This document shows positions 43,665-52,041 of a DNA stretch of 64,000 nt, one piece after another. The position numbers and the translations under genes were made by a program. The notes below the pieces were generated by a model. It searched no databases and was not told where the DNA came from. It saw only the letters and a list, made by a program, of their open reading frames with translations. Position 1 is the first letter of the stretch. Every line of letters begins with the position of its first letter. Origin of the DNA: an uncultured Olleya sp. (GTDB taxonomy: Bacteria > Bacteroidota > Bacteroidia > Flavobacteriales > Flavobacteriaceae); NCBI GenBank assembly GCA_947503885.1, contig CANNFD010000009.1:62001-126000 (forward strand), read 5' to 3'.

Positions 43665-43746
43665 TTATAAAATAAGCCACTTATTTTATAAGCATCCTAA
43701 TACTTTTTGTTGCAATATCGTAACAAAAAGTATTAGGATTTTTTTT
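43665..43746 (+). terminator. Double hairpin terminator after the FKBP gene
   Basis: The first hairpin TTATAAAATAAG/CTTATTTTATAA (43665-43691) is followed by a second, 16-bp stem CCTAATACTTTTTGTT/AACAAAAAGTATTAGG (43696-43737) and eight T. The second is the real terminator. Confidence 0.88.
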
Positions 43747-43817
43747 GTTTAGAATTTTGAGGTTTGGTTTGCTATTAGAAGCAATAGGCTGATTGTCTTA
43801 GTTTTTATACTAGTTTT

Positions 43818-44561
43818 TTATAATTCGTTTTTTATTAATTCAATATATTCTTGAACTATTTTTTTTGTATCTCCATAATTTTCAGATTTTTCATTTGTTC
43901 CTTCTTTTAAATAAAGTTTTCTATTTATTTCGAGCATTATAGATTCAACATTTTTATTTTTTTGATAATATTCCATCGGAACAATTGACCCGCTAAAAGG
44001 GTAGTCAATTCCAAGGGTAAGGTTCCTTTTCTTAAAGAAATTTACGGATATATCTATTAATTTTTTAGGTGTATGAAATTTATCCGTTCCTATATTATAA
44101 TCAGGTCTTGGAACAATTTTATGTAGACTTCTTTTCATTGGTATTTCTGGGAAAGGGTGACAATCAAGAATTAATGCTCTATTATTTAAATCTATTTGTT
44201 TTTTTACAGCATTATTTAATTTTGAATGATGTTTAAAATAATACTCATTCAAAATTTTTTCTCTCAATTCTGACGAAATTACTCTCATAACTTCATTTTC
44301 ATCTGTTTTTTTATACAAAACCCCCATACCTACTTTAGACATAGGTTCTTTTGAATCGTCAGAAAATCTTTCAGGATCGCAGAAAATTCTTGAATATTCA
44401 AAAATTATTTTATCACAGTCTTTAGAGTTATATAAGTCTTCAGTATGCCAATCTGTGAGTTTTAAAATTTCATTATTAATCTTTTCTTTACTTAGAACAT
44501 AACCTTCTGTTATTGGAATTTTTTTTGCAGAATGTGGAATGTGTAAAATTAATTTTTTCAT
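43818..44561 (-). CDS. N-formylglutamate amidohydrolase family protein
   Basis: This 247-residue protein has HIPHSAKKIP at the start, DWHTEDLY, FCDPERFSDD, LILDCHPFPE and DYPFSGSIVP, and ends with LEINRKLYL. These are the metal-ligand and substrate-binding regions of the N-formylglutamate deformylase (HutG2) family, zinc-dependent amidohydrolases. No hut genes are near, so the true substrate may differ. It is alone on its strand. Base composition looks slightly more AT-rich than neighbouring genes, but I cannot quantify this. Confidence 0.8.
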   Translation of the reverse strand: MKKLILHIPHSAKKIPITEGYVLSKEKINNEILKLTDWHTEDLYNSKDCDKIIFEYSRIFCDPERFSDDSKEPMSKVGMGVLYKKTDENEVMRVISSELREKILNEYYFKHHSKLNNAVKKQIDLNNRALILDCHPFPEIPMKRSLHKIVPRPDYNIGTDKFHTPKKLIDISVNFFKKRNLTLGIDYPFSGSIVPMEYYQKNKNVESIMLEINRKLYLKEGTNEKSENYGDTKKIVQEYIELIKNEL

Positions 44562-44757
44562 ATTTATCTTTGATTAATAAGTTGTTTGTTATTAATTTAA
44601 AATAGCGCTTTTGGTTTGTCTTCTTGTCTTCTCATTTATCTTTACTACAGATAAGGTGCTCTAAATTGTAAAAAAGATACTTTACTTAAAAAGTAGGATA
44701 GAATAACATCTAGGTTATCAGTACTTGTATAACTTATAGTGATTACTGTATTTAGTT

Positions 44758-45343
44758 TTATTGTTTAGTTAATAAAATTTTTTCGGTGGGTAAAACTTGT
44801 TTGGCTAAGCCAGTTTGACAGTCACTATAAACTTCATGGTTTGGGTATAGTAAAAAATACATTTGCGTGTTGTTATTTGTTAATGTTATAAAAACATCTC
44901 CGTTTTGACCACAAGACACTTTATCTTCTTTAACGCCAATATAACTAAAAATATAGGTCAGACCTGGTTGAGACGTTATTCTGTATAGCATACCAGTAGA
45001 TGGTGCTTCAATAACAGTGAAGCTAGTTGTGTCCTCAATGACTTCCAATGTATTAGCATTAACAATCAAATGCTTCATTATTAGTATGTCTTGCAGGATA
45101 TTATATTCCTCATCAAATACAATGGTAGTTTTACTTATAATAAAAGTATAATTTTTATTTTGTTGTGTACCTGTCCAGGTACCAGTATAATCATTAAAAA
45201 CATTATTTACATCTTTAATATATGCATTTTCATCAGGAACATTACCTGCTCTACTGCAACAATTTGTTGTATGGGTGTAATTTGTGCCTTACAGCTTAAA
45301 AAAAAGCTAGGGTAAATAACCCAAATAGTATTGTTTTTTTCAT
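44758..45343 (-). pseudogene. Frameshifted DUF6705-like lipoprotein gene
   Basis: Only the 3' 106 codons (45078 to 44758) form an open ORF. In-frame sequence continues further 5' (NVPDENAYIKDVNN, TGTWTGTQQNKNYTF), and the N terminus is found in other frames: MKKTILFGLFTLAFF from the ATG at 45343, then LSCKAQITPIQQIVA. Two single-base deletions explain it: one in the run of eight T (minus strand, near 45300), one near 45255. A lipobox, the DxxN(D)Y.GTW pattern and the end ILLTKQ fit the flavobacterial DUF6705 family. The first shift lies in a homopolymer, so phase variation or a sequencing error is possible. Confidence 0.6.
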
Positions 45344-45498
45344 TTTATGAAGTTTTAGTATGGTGTTACTTTTCTACTAAATTTGTCATTCAGTTTTTTC
45401 ATTTCATCAAATGTTCACCCAAGTTAGTAGTTTTAATTTTAGAAATCAATACGTATAACTACGTATTTTTCTTACATAAAAATGTGTAACTTTAAGCC

Positions 45499-46779
45499 AT
45501 GCAAGAAGATTTTTTACACTACCTCTGGAAACTTAAAAAATTTGATACCTTAAATCTCCAGACAACCAAAGGAGAGCAAGTTGTTATCCAAAATGTAGGT
45601 ACGCATAATCATCATACTGGTCCAGATTTTTTTAATGCGCAACTTATAATTGCTGGTCAATTATGGGCAGGCAATGTAGAGATACATATTAAATCTAGCG
45701 ATTGGTATGTGCATAACCACGAGGTAGATCCAAATTATGATAATGTAATTTTGCATGTGGTTTGGGAACATGACACAGCTGTTTTTAGAAAAGACAACTC
45801 GCAAATCCCAACCATCCAGCTTAAAGACTATGTTGCTTTAAGTGCTATAAATAATTACCGTAAATTATTTAATAGTAATCAAACATGGATTAATTGCCAG
45901 AACACAATTACAGAGGTTAGCCCTTTTGTCATTAATAATTGGCTAGAGCGGTTGTTTTTTGAACGTCTAGAACGTAAAGCTACAGCTATTCAAGCAACAC
46001 TAAAAGCGTCAAACAATAATTGGGAAGCTGTATTATTTAAACTACTAGCTAAAAATTTTGGGTTAAAAGTTAATAGCGATGCGTTTTTAAGCTTGGCAAA
46101 TAGTTTTGATTTTTCGGTAGTTAGAAAACAACAAAGTAATTTGCAAAGTTTAGAGGCTTTATTTTATGGTCAAGCAAATATGCTAGAGGACGATATACAA
46201 GAGGCGTATTATATTGCACTACAAAAAGATTATGCTTTTTTAAAACAAAAATTTAAAATTGATAATGCTAGTGTCAGTCCTTTTCAGTTTTTTAGACTGC
46301 GTCCACCAAATTTTCCAACTATAAGATTGTCTCAATTAGCCAATTTGTACCATTTACATCATAGCTTGTTTTCAAAAGTTATCGCTTCGGATAATTTAGA
46401 GGACATTTATAAGTTATTTTCCGTGCCAACGTCTTCCTTTTGGGATAGCCATTACACGTTTGATAAAACCTCAAAAACTAGTAAAAAGAGAATTACTAAA
46501 GCTTTTATTGACTTGCTATTAATAAATACAATCATTCCGCTTAAATTTTGCTACGCAAAACAACAAGGGAAAACTATTGAAGATGATATTGTAAGCTTAA
46601 TGGAGCAGTTAAATCCAGAAAGAAATAGTATTGTAGATAAGTTTAAAACACTAAAAGTGGCTTCTAAATCTGCATTACAAAGTCAGGCAATTATTCAATT
46701 AAAAAATGAATATTGCGATAAAAACCGATGCTTAAAATGTGCAATCGGTAATACAATACTAACCCAAAATTTACCCTAA
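45499..46779 (+). CDS. DUF2851 family protein
   Basis: This 426-residue protein is typical of Bacteroidota DUF2851: MQEDFLHYLWKLKKFDTLNL, VGTHNHHTGPDFFNAQL, WAGNVEIHIKSSDWYVHNHEVDPNYDNVILHVVWEHD. It has C-terminal NEYCDKNRCLKCAIG with a CxxxxxCxxC-like cluster. The function of the family is not known. The conserved NVEIHIKSSDW...HVV core is reminiscent of nuclease-like folds, but I would not assign activity. It has no signal peptide or membrane helix. A hairpin repeat follows. Confidence 0.9.
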   Translation: MQEDFLHYLWKLKKFDTLNLQTTKGEQVVIQNVGTHNHHTGPDFFNAQLIIAGQLWAGNVEIHIKSSDWYVHNHEVDPNYDNVILHVVWEHDTAVFRKDNSQIPTIQLKDYVALSAINNYRKLFNSNQTWINCQNTITEVSPFVINNWLERLFFERLERKATAIQATLKASNNNWEAVLFKLLAKNFGLKVNSDAFLSLANSFDFSVVRKQQSNLQSLEALFYGQANMLEDDIQEAYYIALQKDYAFLKQKFKIDNASVSPFQFFRLRPPNFPTIRLSQLANLYHLHHSLFSKVIASDNLEDIYKLFSVPTSSFWDSHYTFDKTSKTSKKRITKAFIDLLLINTIIPLKFCYAKQQGKTIEDDIVSLMEQLNPERNSIVDKFKTLKVASKSALQSQAIIQLKNEYCDKNRCLKCAIGNTILTQNLP

Positions 46780-46814
46780 AATAACAGTCAATATTATAAT
46801 ATTAAATAACAACA

Positions 46815-46846
46815 ATTAGTATTCTCGCAAAAGCGGGACGCTAATT
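46815..46846. repeat. Hairpin-forming intergenic repeat
   Basis: TCTCGC-AAAA-GCGGGA (46823-46838) is enclosed by AATTAG (46815-46820) and CTAATT (46841-46846). The core resembles the CCCGC-GAAA-GCGGG repeat common between flavobacterial genes, and this looks like a degenerate copy. An AT-rich palindrome follows at about 46843-46871. Together they may end DUF2851 transcription. Confidence 0.45.
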
Positions 46847-46880
46847 ATAAAATTATAAAATTTTATAATTACCTTGCAGT

Positions 46881-47108
46881 ATGCAATTTTTATATAAACC
46901 ATTACACTATTTTCAAAAACGAGGCTACCATGTGTGCCAGCGTATTGGAGACCGTCTAGGTATTAGAGCCAAGGTGGTGCGTACTAGTTTTATGTACCTA
47001 ACTTTTGCAACACTTGGTTTTGGATTTGCACTATACTTATTTTTAGCCTTTTGGATGAGAATTAAGGATATAGTCTATACAAAACGCTCTTCTGTGTTTG
47101 ACCTATAA
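46881..47108 (+). CDS. PspC-domain small membrane protein
   Basis: This 75-residue protein has GYHVCQRIGDRLGIRAKVVR, a PspC-type start, followed by one membrane helix (about residues 39-58). PspC proteins contribute to envelope stress sensing, but this single-domain form has no known role. It precedes the potassium channel gene by 3 bases, so it is part of a two-gene operon. Confidence 0.8.
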   Translation: MQFLYKPLHYFQKRGYHVCQRIGDRLGIRAKVVRTSFMYLTFATLGFGFALYLFLAFWMRIKDIVYTKRSSVFDL

Positions 47109-47111
47109 ATT

Positions 47112-48137
47112 ATGACAAACCCTTTAATTACACTCTACAGATCTAAAATTTACACTGCTATTACACTGCTAATAATATTGTTAATAGTAGGTGTATTAGG
47201 GTTTAGATTTATGTCTAATTACTCTTGGGTAGACGCTTTGTATATGACGGTAATTACTATAACTACCGTAGGTTTTGGAGAAGTACAACCTTTGGATGAT
47301 GTCTCAAAAGTATTTACAATATTTTTAATCTTAACTAGTGTTATAATTGTTGGTTTTGCTTTAACTGTTATTACCGAGTTTATTTTAAGCAAAAACAATC
47401 TTGAAGAACTAAAACAAAAGAAAATGCAGAAAAAAATTGATGCACTTAATAACCATATTATTATTTGTGGTTATGGTCGAAACGGAAAACAAGCTGCTAC
47501 AAAGTTGTTGGCGCACAAACAACCTTTTGTAATAGTAGAAAGAAATAAAGATATTATAGAAAAATTTCAGAATGAAGACACGCCTTTTGTATTAGGTAAT
47601 GCTAATGAAGATGAAGTTTTAATGCAAGCCGGAATTAATCGTGCGACAACTTTAATTTCTGCTTTACCAAATGACGCAGATAATTTGTTTGTTGTGCTAT
47701 CGGCACGACAAATCAAAAAAGAGTTAAGAATAATTAGTCGCGCCTCTCAAGAAACCTCATATGAAAAGCTAAAATTAGCGGGTGCTAATAATGTGATTTT
47801 ACCCGACCGTATTGGTGGTGACCACATGGCGTCGTTAGTTGTTGTGCCTGATTTAATCGAGTTTATTGATAACCTAGCTATTGTAGGAGAAAGCAATATT
47901 AATATTGAAGAAGTCCAAATAGAAAAATTATACGACCCTAAAACAGGTGTTAAAACAATTAAAGATCTTGATTTACGCCGTAAAACAGGATGTACAGTTA
48001 TTGGCTTTAAAAATGGTAACGGAGAGTATGTTGTTAATCCCGAAGCCGATGTAAAACTAGTACCTAATTCTAAGATAATAGTGCTTGGTAGACCAGAGCA
48101 AATTAAAAAACTAAACACTGTTTTTAGTTTGGACTAA
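47112..48137 (+). CDS. Potassium channel with RCK/TrkA domains
   Basis: This 341-residue protein has two membrane helices (about residues 12-30 and 72-93) around a pore with the selectivity filter TTVGFGE. The RCK/TrkA-N Rossmann domain starts IIICGYGRNGKQAATKLL, and the TrkA-C domain is at the end (about 260-340). It forms a ligand-gated K+ channel of the MthK/Kch type, probably opened by a nucleotide or divalent ion. It is coupled to the PspC gene. Confidence 0.9.
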   Translation: MTNPLITLYRSKIYTAITLLIILLIVGVLGFRFMSNYSWVDALYMTVITITTVGFGEVQPLDDVSKVFTIFLILTSVIIVGFALTVITEFILSKNNLEELKQKKMQKKIDALNNHIIICGYGRNGKQAATKLLAHKQPFVIVERNKDIIEKFQNEDTPFVLGNANEDEVLMQAGINRATTLISALPNDADNLFVVLSARQIKKELRIISRASQETSYEKLKLAGANNVILPDRIGGDHMASLVVVPDLIEFIDNLAIVGESNINIEEVQIEKLYDPKTGVKTIKDLDLRRKTGCTVIGFKNGNGEYVVNPEADVKLVPNSKIIVLGRPEQIKKLNTVFSLD

Positions 48138-48230
48138 TTACGTATTTAATAGAATTTTTTTTAAAAAATTCATCATTTTTTTGCATCTTGCTAATCTTAA
48201 CTTAAAATTTAACTAACTAATAACTAAATT

Positions 48231-49847
48231 ATGAAGAAATATCTTCTTTCAATTTTCACTTTAATACTACCACTGTTAACATTTGCTCAAAGCAGTACAG
48301 CAGATAATATTGATGCAATATTTAAAAAATATACAGGATGGTTTGTAGAAGGGATTTTCTCTGAAATACCTTTCACAGATACTATTAGAATACCTTGGGT
48401 TTTAATAGTGCTAATTGGAGGAGCATTGTTTTTTACTTTATATTTCAAGTTTATTAATTTTACAGGGTTTAGAACAGCATTAAAGGTTGTTCAAGGTAAA
48501 TATGAAGATATTGAAAAGCACGGTGTTGATACGTTATATGGTGATCAAACACCAGGAGGCGATGTTTTTGAAACAATAAAAGATGAAGGTGCTGATGGAG
48601 AGGTGTCTCACTTTCAAGCATTAACAGCTGCATTATCTGCAACTGTAGGTTTAGGTAATATTGCAGGTGTTGCAGTAGCATTATCTATTGGTGGTCCAGG
48701 TGCTACATTTTGGATGATTATTGCCGGATTACTTGGTATGGCGTCTAAATTTGCAGAGTGTACTTTAGGTGTAAAATATAGAGATGTTGGTGCAGACGGT
48801 ACTGTTTATGGTGGTCCAATGTATTACTTAACTAAAGGTTTAAAAGAAAAAGGAGCTGGAGGATTAGGTAAAGTATTAGCTGTCTTATTTGCAATATTTG
48901 TTGTTGGTGGATCTTTTGGAGGTGGTAATATGTTTCAAGCTAATCAAGCTGCAGCACAGTTTACTAAATTATTTGATTTAACAGGAGAAAATGCAGGTAT
49001 GTACTTTGGTGTTGTAATGGCTGTTTTAGTAGCTGTTGTAATTATTGGAGGTATTAAGCGTATTGCTTCTGTAACAGAAAAAGTGGTGCCATTTATGGCA
49101 GGTATATATGTATTAGCAGCTTTAATTATTTTGTTTGCTAACTTCACTTTAATTGATGATGCTTTTATGGCTATTTTTAATGGAGCATTTACACCAACTG
49201 CAGGTTTAGGTGGTGTAATTGGAGTAATGATTCAGGGTGTACGTCGTGGAGCCTTCTCTAACGAAGCAGGTGTAGGTTCTGCTGCTATTGCACACTCTGC
49301 AGTACGTACAAAATATCCAGCTAGTGAAGGTATTGTTGCATTATTAGAGCCTTTTGTAGATACAGTAGTTATTTGTACAATGACAGCTTTAGTAATTGTA
49401 ATTACAAACTTTGATGGTGGATTTATGGAATATGGAGTAGAAATCAAACAAGGGGTGGAAATTACAGCTACTGCTTTTGATACAGTTATTCCTCACTTTT
49501 CAATAGTATTAACAATAGCGGTTATCTTATTTGCTTTTAGTACTATGATATCTTGGTCTTACTACGGTATGCAAGGTTGGGTGTTTTTATTCGGAAAAGG
49601 TAAAATCACTGATTTAGTATATAAAATATTATTCTTATTATTTGTTGTTGTTGGTGCGTCAATAAGCTTAGGAGCTGTTATTGACTTCTCTGATGCAATG
49701 ATTTTTGCGATGGTAGTACCAAATATAATTGGTGTTATTATGTTGTCTCCAGTAATTAAAAAGGAGCTGACTAAGTATATGAATGCTATCAATAAAAAAG
49801 AAGATGCTATTGAAGATGGAGCAACTGACTTAGTTGACGAAATGTAA
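48231..49847 (+). CDS. Sodium:alanine/glycine symporter (AGCS family)
   Basis: This 538-residue transporter has about ten to eleven helices. AGCS features are FQALTAALSATVGLGNIAGVAVALSIGGPGATFWMI, YGGPMYYL and GVRRGAFSNEAGVGSAAIAHS. It imports alanine or glycine with Na+. The N terminus (MKKYLLSIFTLILPLLTFAQ) looks like a cleavable signal peptide placed before the usual first segment, which is seen in some Bacteroidota members. A terminator-like hairpin lies in the start of the following gene. Confidence 0.92.
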   Translation: MKKYLLSIFTLILPLLTFAQSSTADNIDAIFKKYTGWFVEGIFSEIPFTDTIRIPWVLIVLIGGALFFTLYFKFINFTGFRTALKVVQGKYEDIEKHGVDTLYGDQTPGGDVFETIKDEGADGEVSHFQALTAALSATVGLGNIAGVAVALSIGGPGATFWMIIAGLLGMASKFAECTLGVKYRDVGADGTVYGGPMYYLTKGLKEKGAGGLGKVLAVLFAIFVVGGSFGGGNMFQANQAAAQFTKLFDLTGENAGMYFGVVMAVLVAVVIIGGIKRIASVTEKVVPFMAGIYVLAALIILFANFTLIDDAFMAIFNGAFTPTAGLGGVIGVMIQGVRRGAFSNEAGVGSAAIAHSAVRTKYPASEGIVALLEPFVDTVVICTMTALVIVITNFDGGFMEYGVEIKQGVEITATAFDTVIPHFSIVLTIAVILFAFSTMISWSYYGMQGWVFLFGKGKITDLVYKILFLLFVVVGASISLGAVIDFSDAMIFAMVVPNIIGVIMLSPVIKKELTKYMNAINKKEDAIEDGATDLVDEM

Positions 49848-49859
49848 AAATAAATTATA

Positions 49860-50747
49860 ATGACAAATATTAAATCCCACCTCATGTTTACTAAAAAACA
49901 AAGAAGTGGGATTTTTTTATTGCTATTACTTATTTTGTTGCTTTTGTGCTTTTATCATTTTGTTCTACCAAAAGTAATAAAGACTAATCATGATTTTTTA
50001 ACTAACGACTCAGAGGTTTCTGCATTTGTAAAACAAGTGGACTCGCTTAAAGCTATCGAAGTTGAAAACCGAAAACCAAAAATCTACCCCTTCAACCCTA
50101 ATTTTATTACAGATTATAAAGGGTACACTTTAGGAATGACTAATCTAGAAATAGATAGGTTATTAGAGTTTAGAAAGCAGGACAAATGGGTGAATTCGGT
50201 TAAACAGTTTCAGGAAGTGACTAAGATTTCTGATTCATTATTGGCAAAAATTTCACCTTACTTTAAATTTCCAGATTGGGTCACAAACCCTAAACCTAAA
50301 CAAGCATTTAGTAAGTCGTTTTCTAACGCTCCAAAAACGGAAAGTCAAAAACTTGATTTAAATTCAGCTACAGCTGTACAGCTTCAAAAAGTATATGGTA
50401 TTGGTCCTTCATATTCAGAACGTATTGTGAAATTTAGACGCAAAATTAATGGGTTTCATTCGTTTATAGAGCTACAAGAAGTATATGGATTGACACCAGA
50501 AGTCATTGATAATATAAAAGATAATTTTAGTATTAAAACACCAAGAGCAATTACTAAAGTGGCATTAAATACAGCAACCAAAGCACAATTAGTAACTATT
50601 AAGTTTATTGATTATGAAGTTGCTCATAATATTATTGAAGCGCGTACTTTGCGCGATGGATTTAAATCTTTAGACGAATTAATAAAAGTTAAAGATTTTC
50701 CAATAAAAAAAATAGAGATAATTAAGTTATCTTTACAACTAGATTAG
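49860..50747 (+). CDS. Helix-hairpin-helix membrane protein (ComEA-like)
   Basis: This 295-residue protein begins MTNIKSHLMFTKKQRSGI with a membrane helix right after it (about residues 17-37). The C-terminal two thirds hold helix-hairpin-helix motifs, e.g. LDLNSATAVQLQKVYGIG followed by RIVKFRRKINGF, and LNTATKAQLVTIKFIDY, of the ComEA type that binds DNA without sequence preference. A role in DNA uptake or repair is possible, but there is no other competence gene nearby. The start at 49860 is preferred over 49884 because the KSH...RSGIF segment appears conserved in the family. Confidence 0.85.
   Translation: MTNIKSHLMFTKKQRSGIFLLLLLILLLLCFYHFVLPKVIKTNHDFLTNDSEVSAFVKQVDSLKAIEVENRKPKIYPFNPNFITDYKGYTLGMTNLEIDRLLEFRKQDKWVNSVKQFQEVTKISDSLLAKISPYFKFPDWVTNPKPKQAFSKSFSNAPKTESQKLDLNSATAVQLQKVYGIGPSYSERIVKFRRKINGFHSFIELQEVYGLTPEVIDNIKDNFSIKTPRAITKVALNTATKAQLVTIKFIDYEVAHNIIEARTLRDGFKSLDELIKVKDFPIKKIEIIKLSLQLD
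49872..49918 (+). terminator. Terminator-like hairpin inside the HhH gene start
   Basis: AAATCCCAC (49872-49880) is complementary to GTGGGATTT (49906-49914), followed by a T-run. The 25-base loop contains the alternative ATG 49884. It may terminate symporter transcription or attenuate the HhH gene. Confidence 0.5.
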
Positions 50748-50768
50748 AACCAAACAAAACATTAGATT

Positions 50769-51938
50769 ATGGAAAATATGTACTTCAGTGAAGAGCATAA
50801 TTTATTTAGAGAAAGTTTACGCGATTTTTTACAAAAAGAAGTAGTGCCACATATAGATAAGTGGGAAAAAACAGGTAGCATAGAACGCTTTATTTGGAAA
50901 AAATTTGGCGACATGGGCTTTTTTGGTATTAGTTACCCAGAGCAATATGGCGGAATGGATTTAGACATTTTCTACATGGTAATTTTACTTGAAGAGTTAC
51001 AAAAAATAAACTCGGCTGGTTTTGCAGCTGCAATGTGGGCGCATGCTTACCTTGCAATGACCCATTTAAAAGCAGAAGGTAGCGACGCTATTAAAGAAAA
51101 ATATTTATCAGCTAGTATAGCAGGAGACATGATAGGATGTCTTTGTATTACAGAACCTTTTGGAGGTAGTGATGTTGCAGGAATGCGATCTACTGCAGTT
51201 AAAAAAGGAGACAATTATGTAATTAATGGATCAAAAACATTTATTACAAACGGAATATATAGCGACTATTTAGTAGTGGCTGCAAAAACAAACCCAGAAT
51301 TAGGTAATAAAGGAATTAGTATTTTCTTAATTGATAGAGACACGCCTGGCGTATCTGCAACTAAATTGGATAAATTAGGTTGGAGAGCATCGGATACTGG
51401 AGAGATCGCATTTGATAATGTAACAATACCTGCTACTAATTTAATGGGAGAGGAAAACAAAGGATTTGCGTATATCATGCAACATTTTGCTACTGAGCGT
51501 TTAATTATGGGGGTAAATGCCCATGCTAGAGCAGAATATGCTTTAGAGTACACAATGCAATATATGTCAGAACGTACCGCTTTTGGAAAAACCATAGATC
51601 GTTTTCAAGCATTAAGACACCGATTAGCAGATCATATAACAGATGTCGAAATCTGTAAAACATTTAATTATACCATTGCAGATAGATTGGGTAAGGGCGA
51701 GTATGTTGTTAAAGAAGCAACGATGTCAAAGCTTAAATCTACTAAAGTTGCAGACCAAGTTATATACGACTGTCTTCAGTTTTTAGGAGGATACGGTTAC
51801 ATGGAAGAATATCCATTGGCACGACTATTGCGTGATAGCAGACTAGGACCAATTGGTGGTGGTACATCAGAAATTCTTCGAGAAATTATCGCTAAAATGG
51901 TAATTGACGGAAAAGATTACAAACCTGCAACCAAATAA
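50769..51938 (+). CDS. Acyl-CoA dehydrogenase (isovaleryl/long-chain type active site)
   Basis: This 389-residue FAD enzyme has WAHAYLAMTHLKAEGSDAIKEKYL, CITEPFGGSDVAG, GSKTFITNG, ERTAFGKTIDRFQALRHRLAD and LQFLGGYGYMEEYPLARLLRD. The catalytic base of the medium/short-chain position is Gly here (PIGGGTSEI), as in isovaleryl-CoA dehydrogenase. The alternative Glu is present as Glu243 in ATERLIM. Substrate chain length is uncertain. It follows the HhH gene by 21 bases and is followed by a hairpin. Confidence 0.92.
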   Translation: MENMYFSEEHNLFRESLRDFLQKEVVPHIDKWEKTGSIERFIWKKFGDMGFFGISYPEQYGGMDLDIFYMVILLEELQKINSAGFAAAMWAHAYLAMTHLKAEGSDAIKEKYLSASIAGDMIGCLCITEPFGGSDVAGMRSTAVKKGDNYVINGSKTFITNGIYSDYLVVAAKTNPELGNKGISIFLIDRDTPGVSATKLDKLGWRASDTGEIAFDNVTIPATNLMGEENKGFAYIMQHFATERLIMGVNAHARAEYALEYTMQYMSERTAFGKTIDRFQALRHRLADHITDVEICKTFNYTIADRLGKGEYVVKEATMSKLKSTKVADQVIYDCLQFLGGYGYMEEYPLARLLRDSRLGPIGGGTSEILREIIAKMVIDGKDYKPATK

Positions 51939-51949
51939 TTTGATTAGCT

Positions 51950-51983
51950 TTTTAGCGAAAATGATCCGTCATTTTCGCTAAAA
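51950..51983. terminator. Perfect 15-bp hairpin after the acyl-CoA dehydrogenase gene
   Basis: TTTTAGCGAAAATGA (51950-51964), loop TCCG, then TCATTTTCGCTAAAA (51969-51983). No T-run follows on the + strand, but five T precede it, so it may terminate in the reverse sense or stabilise the transcript 3' end. Confidence 0.6.
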
Positions 51984-52041
51984 TAGTAATCGATATAAAT
52001 GGTTACAAATACGCTAACAAATAATATTTAAAATTTTTAAA

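Noticed and set aside
45091-45315. 74-codon ORF on the + strand
   Set aside because: It is antisense to the frameshifted DUF6705-like gene, whose coding frames are recognisable on the minus strand; the + protein is low-complexity Ile/Cys-rich and unlike any family.
47747-48118. 123-codon ORF on the minus strand
   Set aside because: It lies wholly inside the RCK domain of the K+ channel gene, which has clear family sequence. It is a shadow frame.
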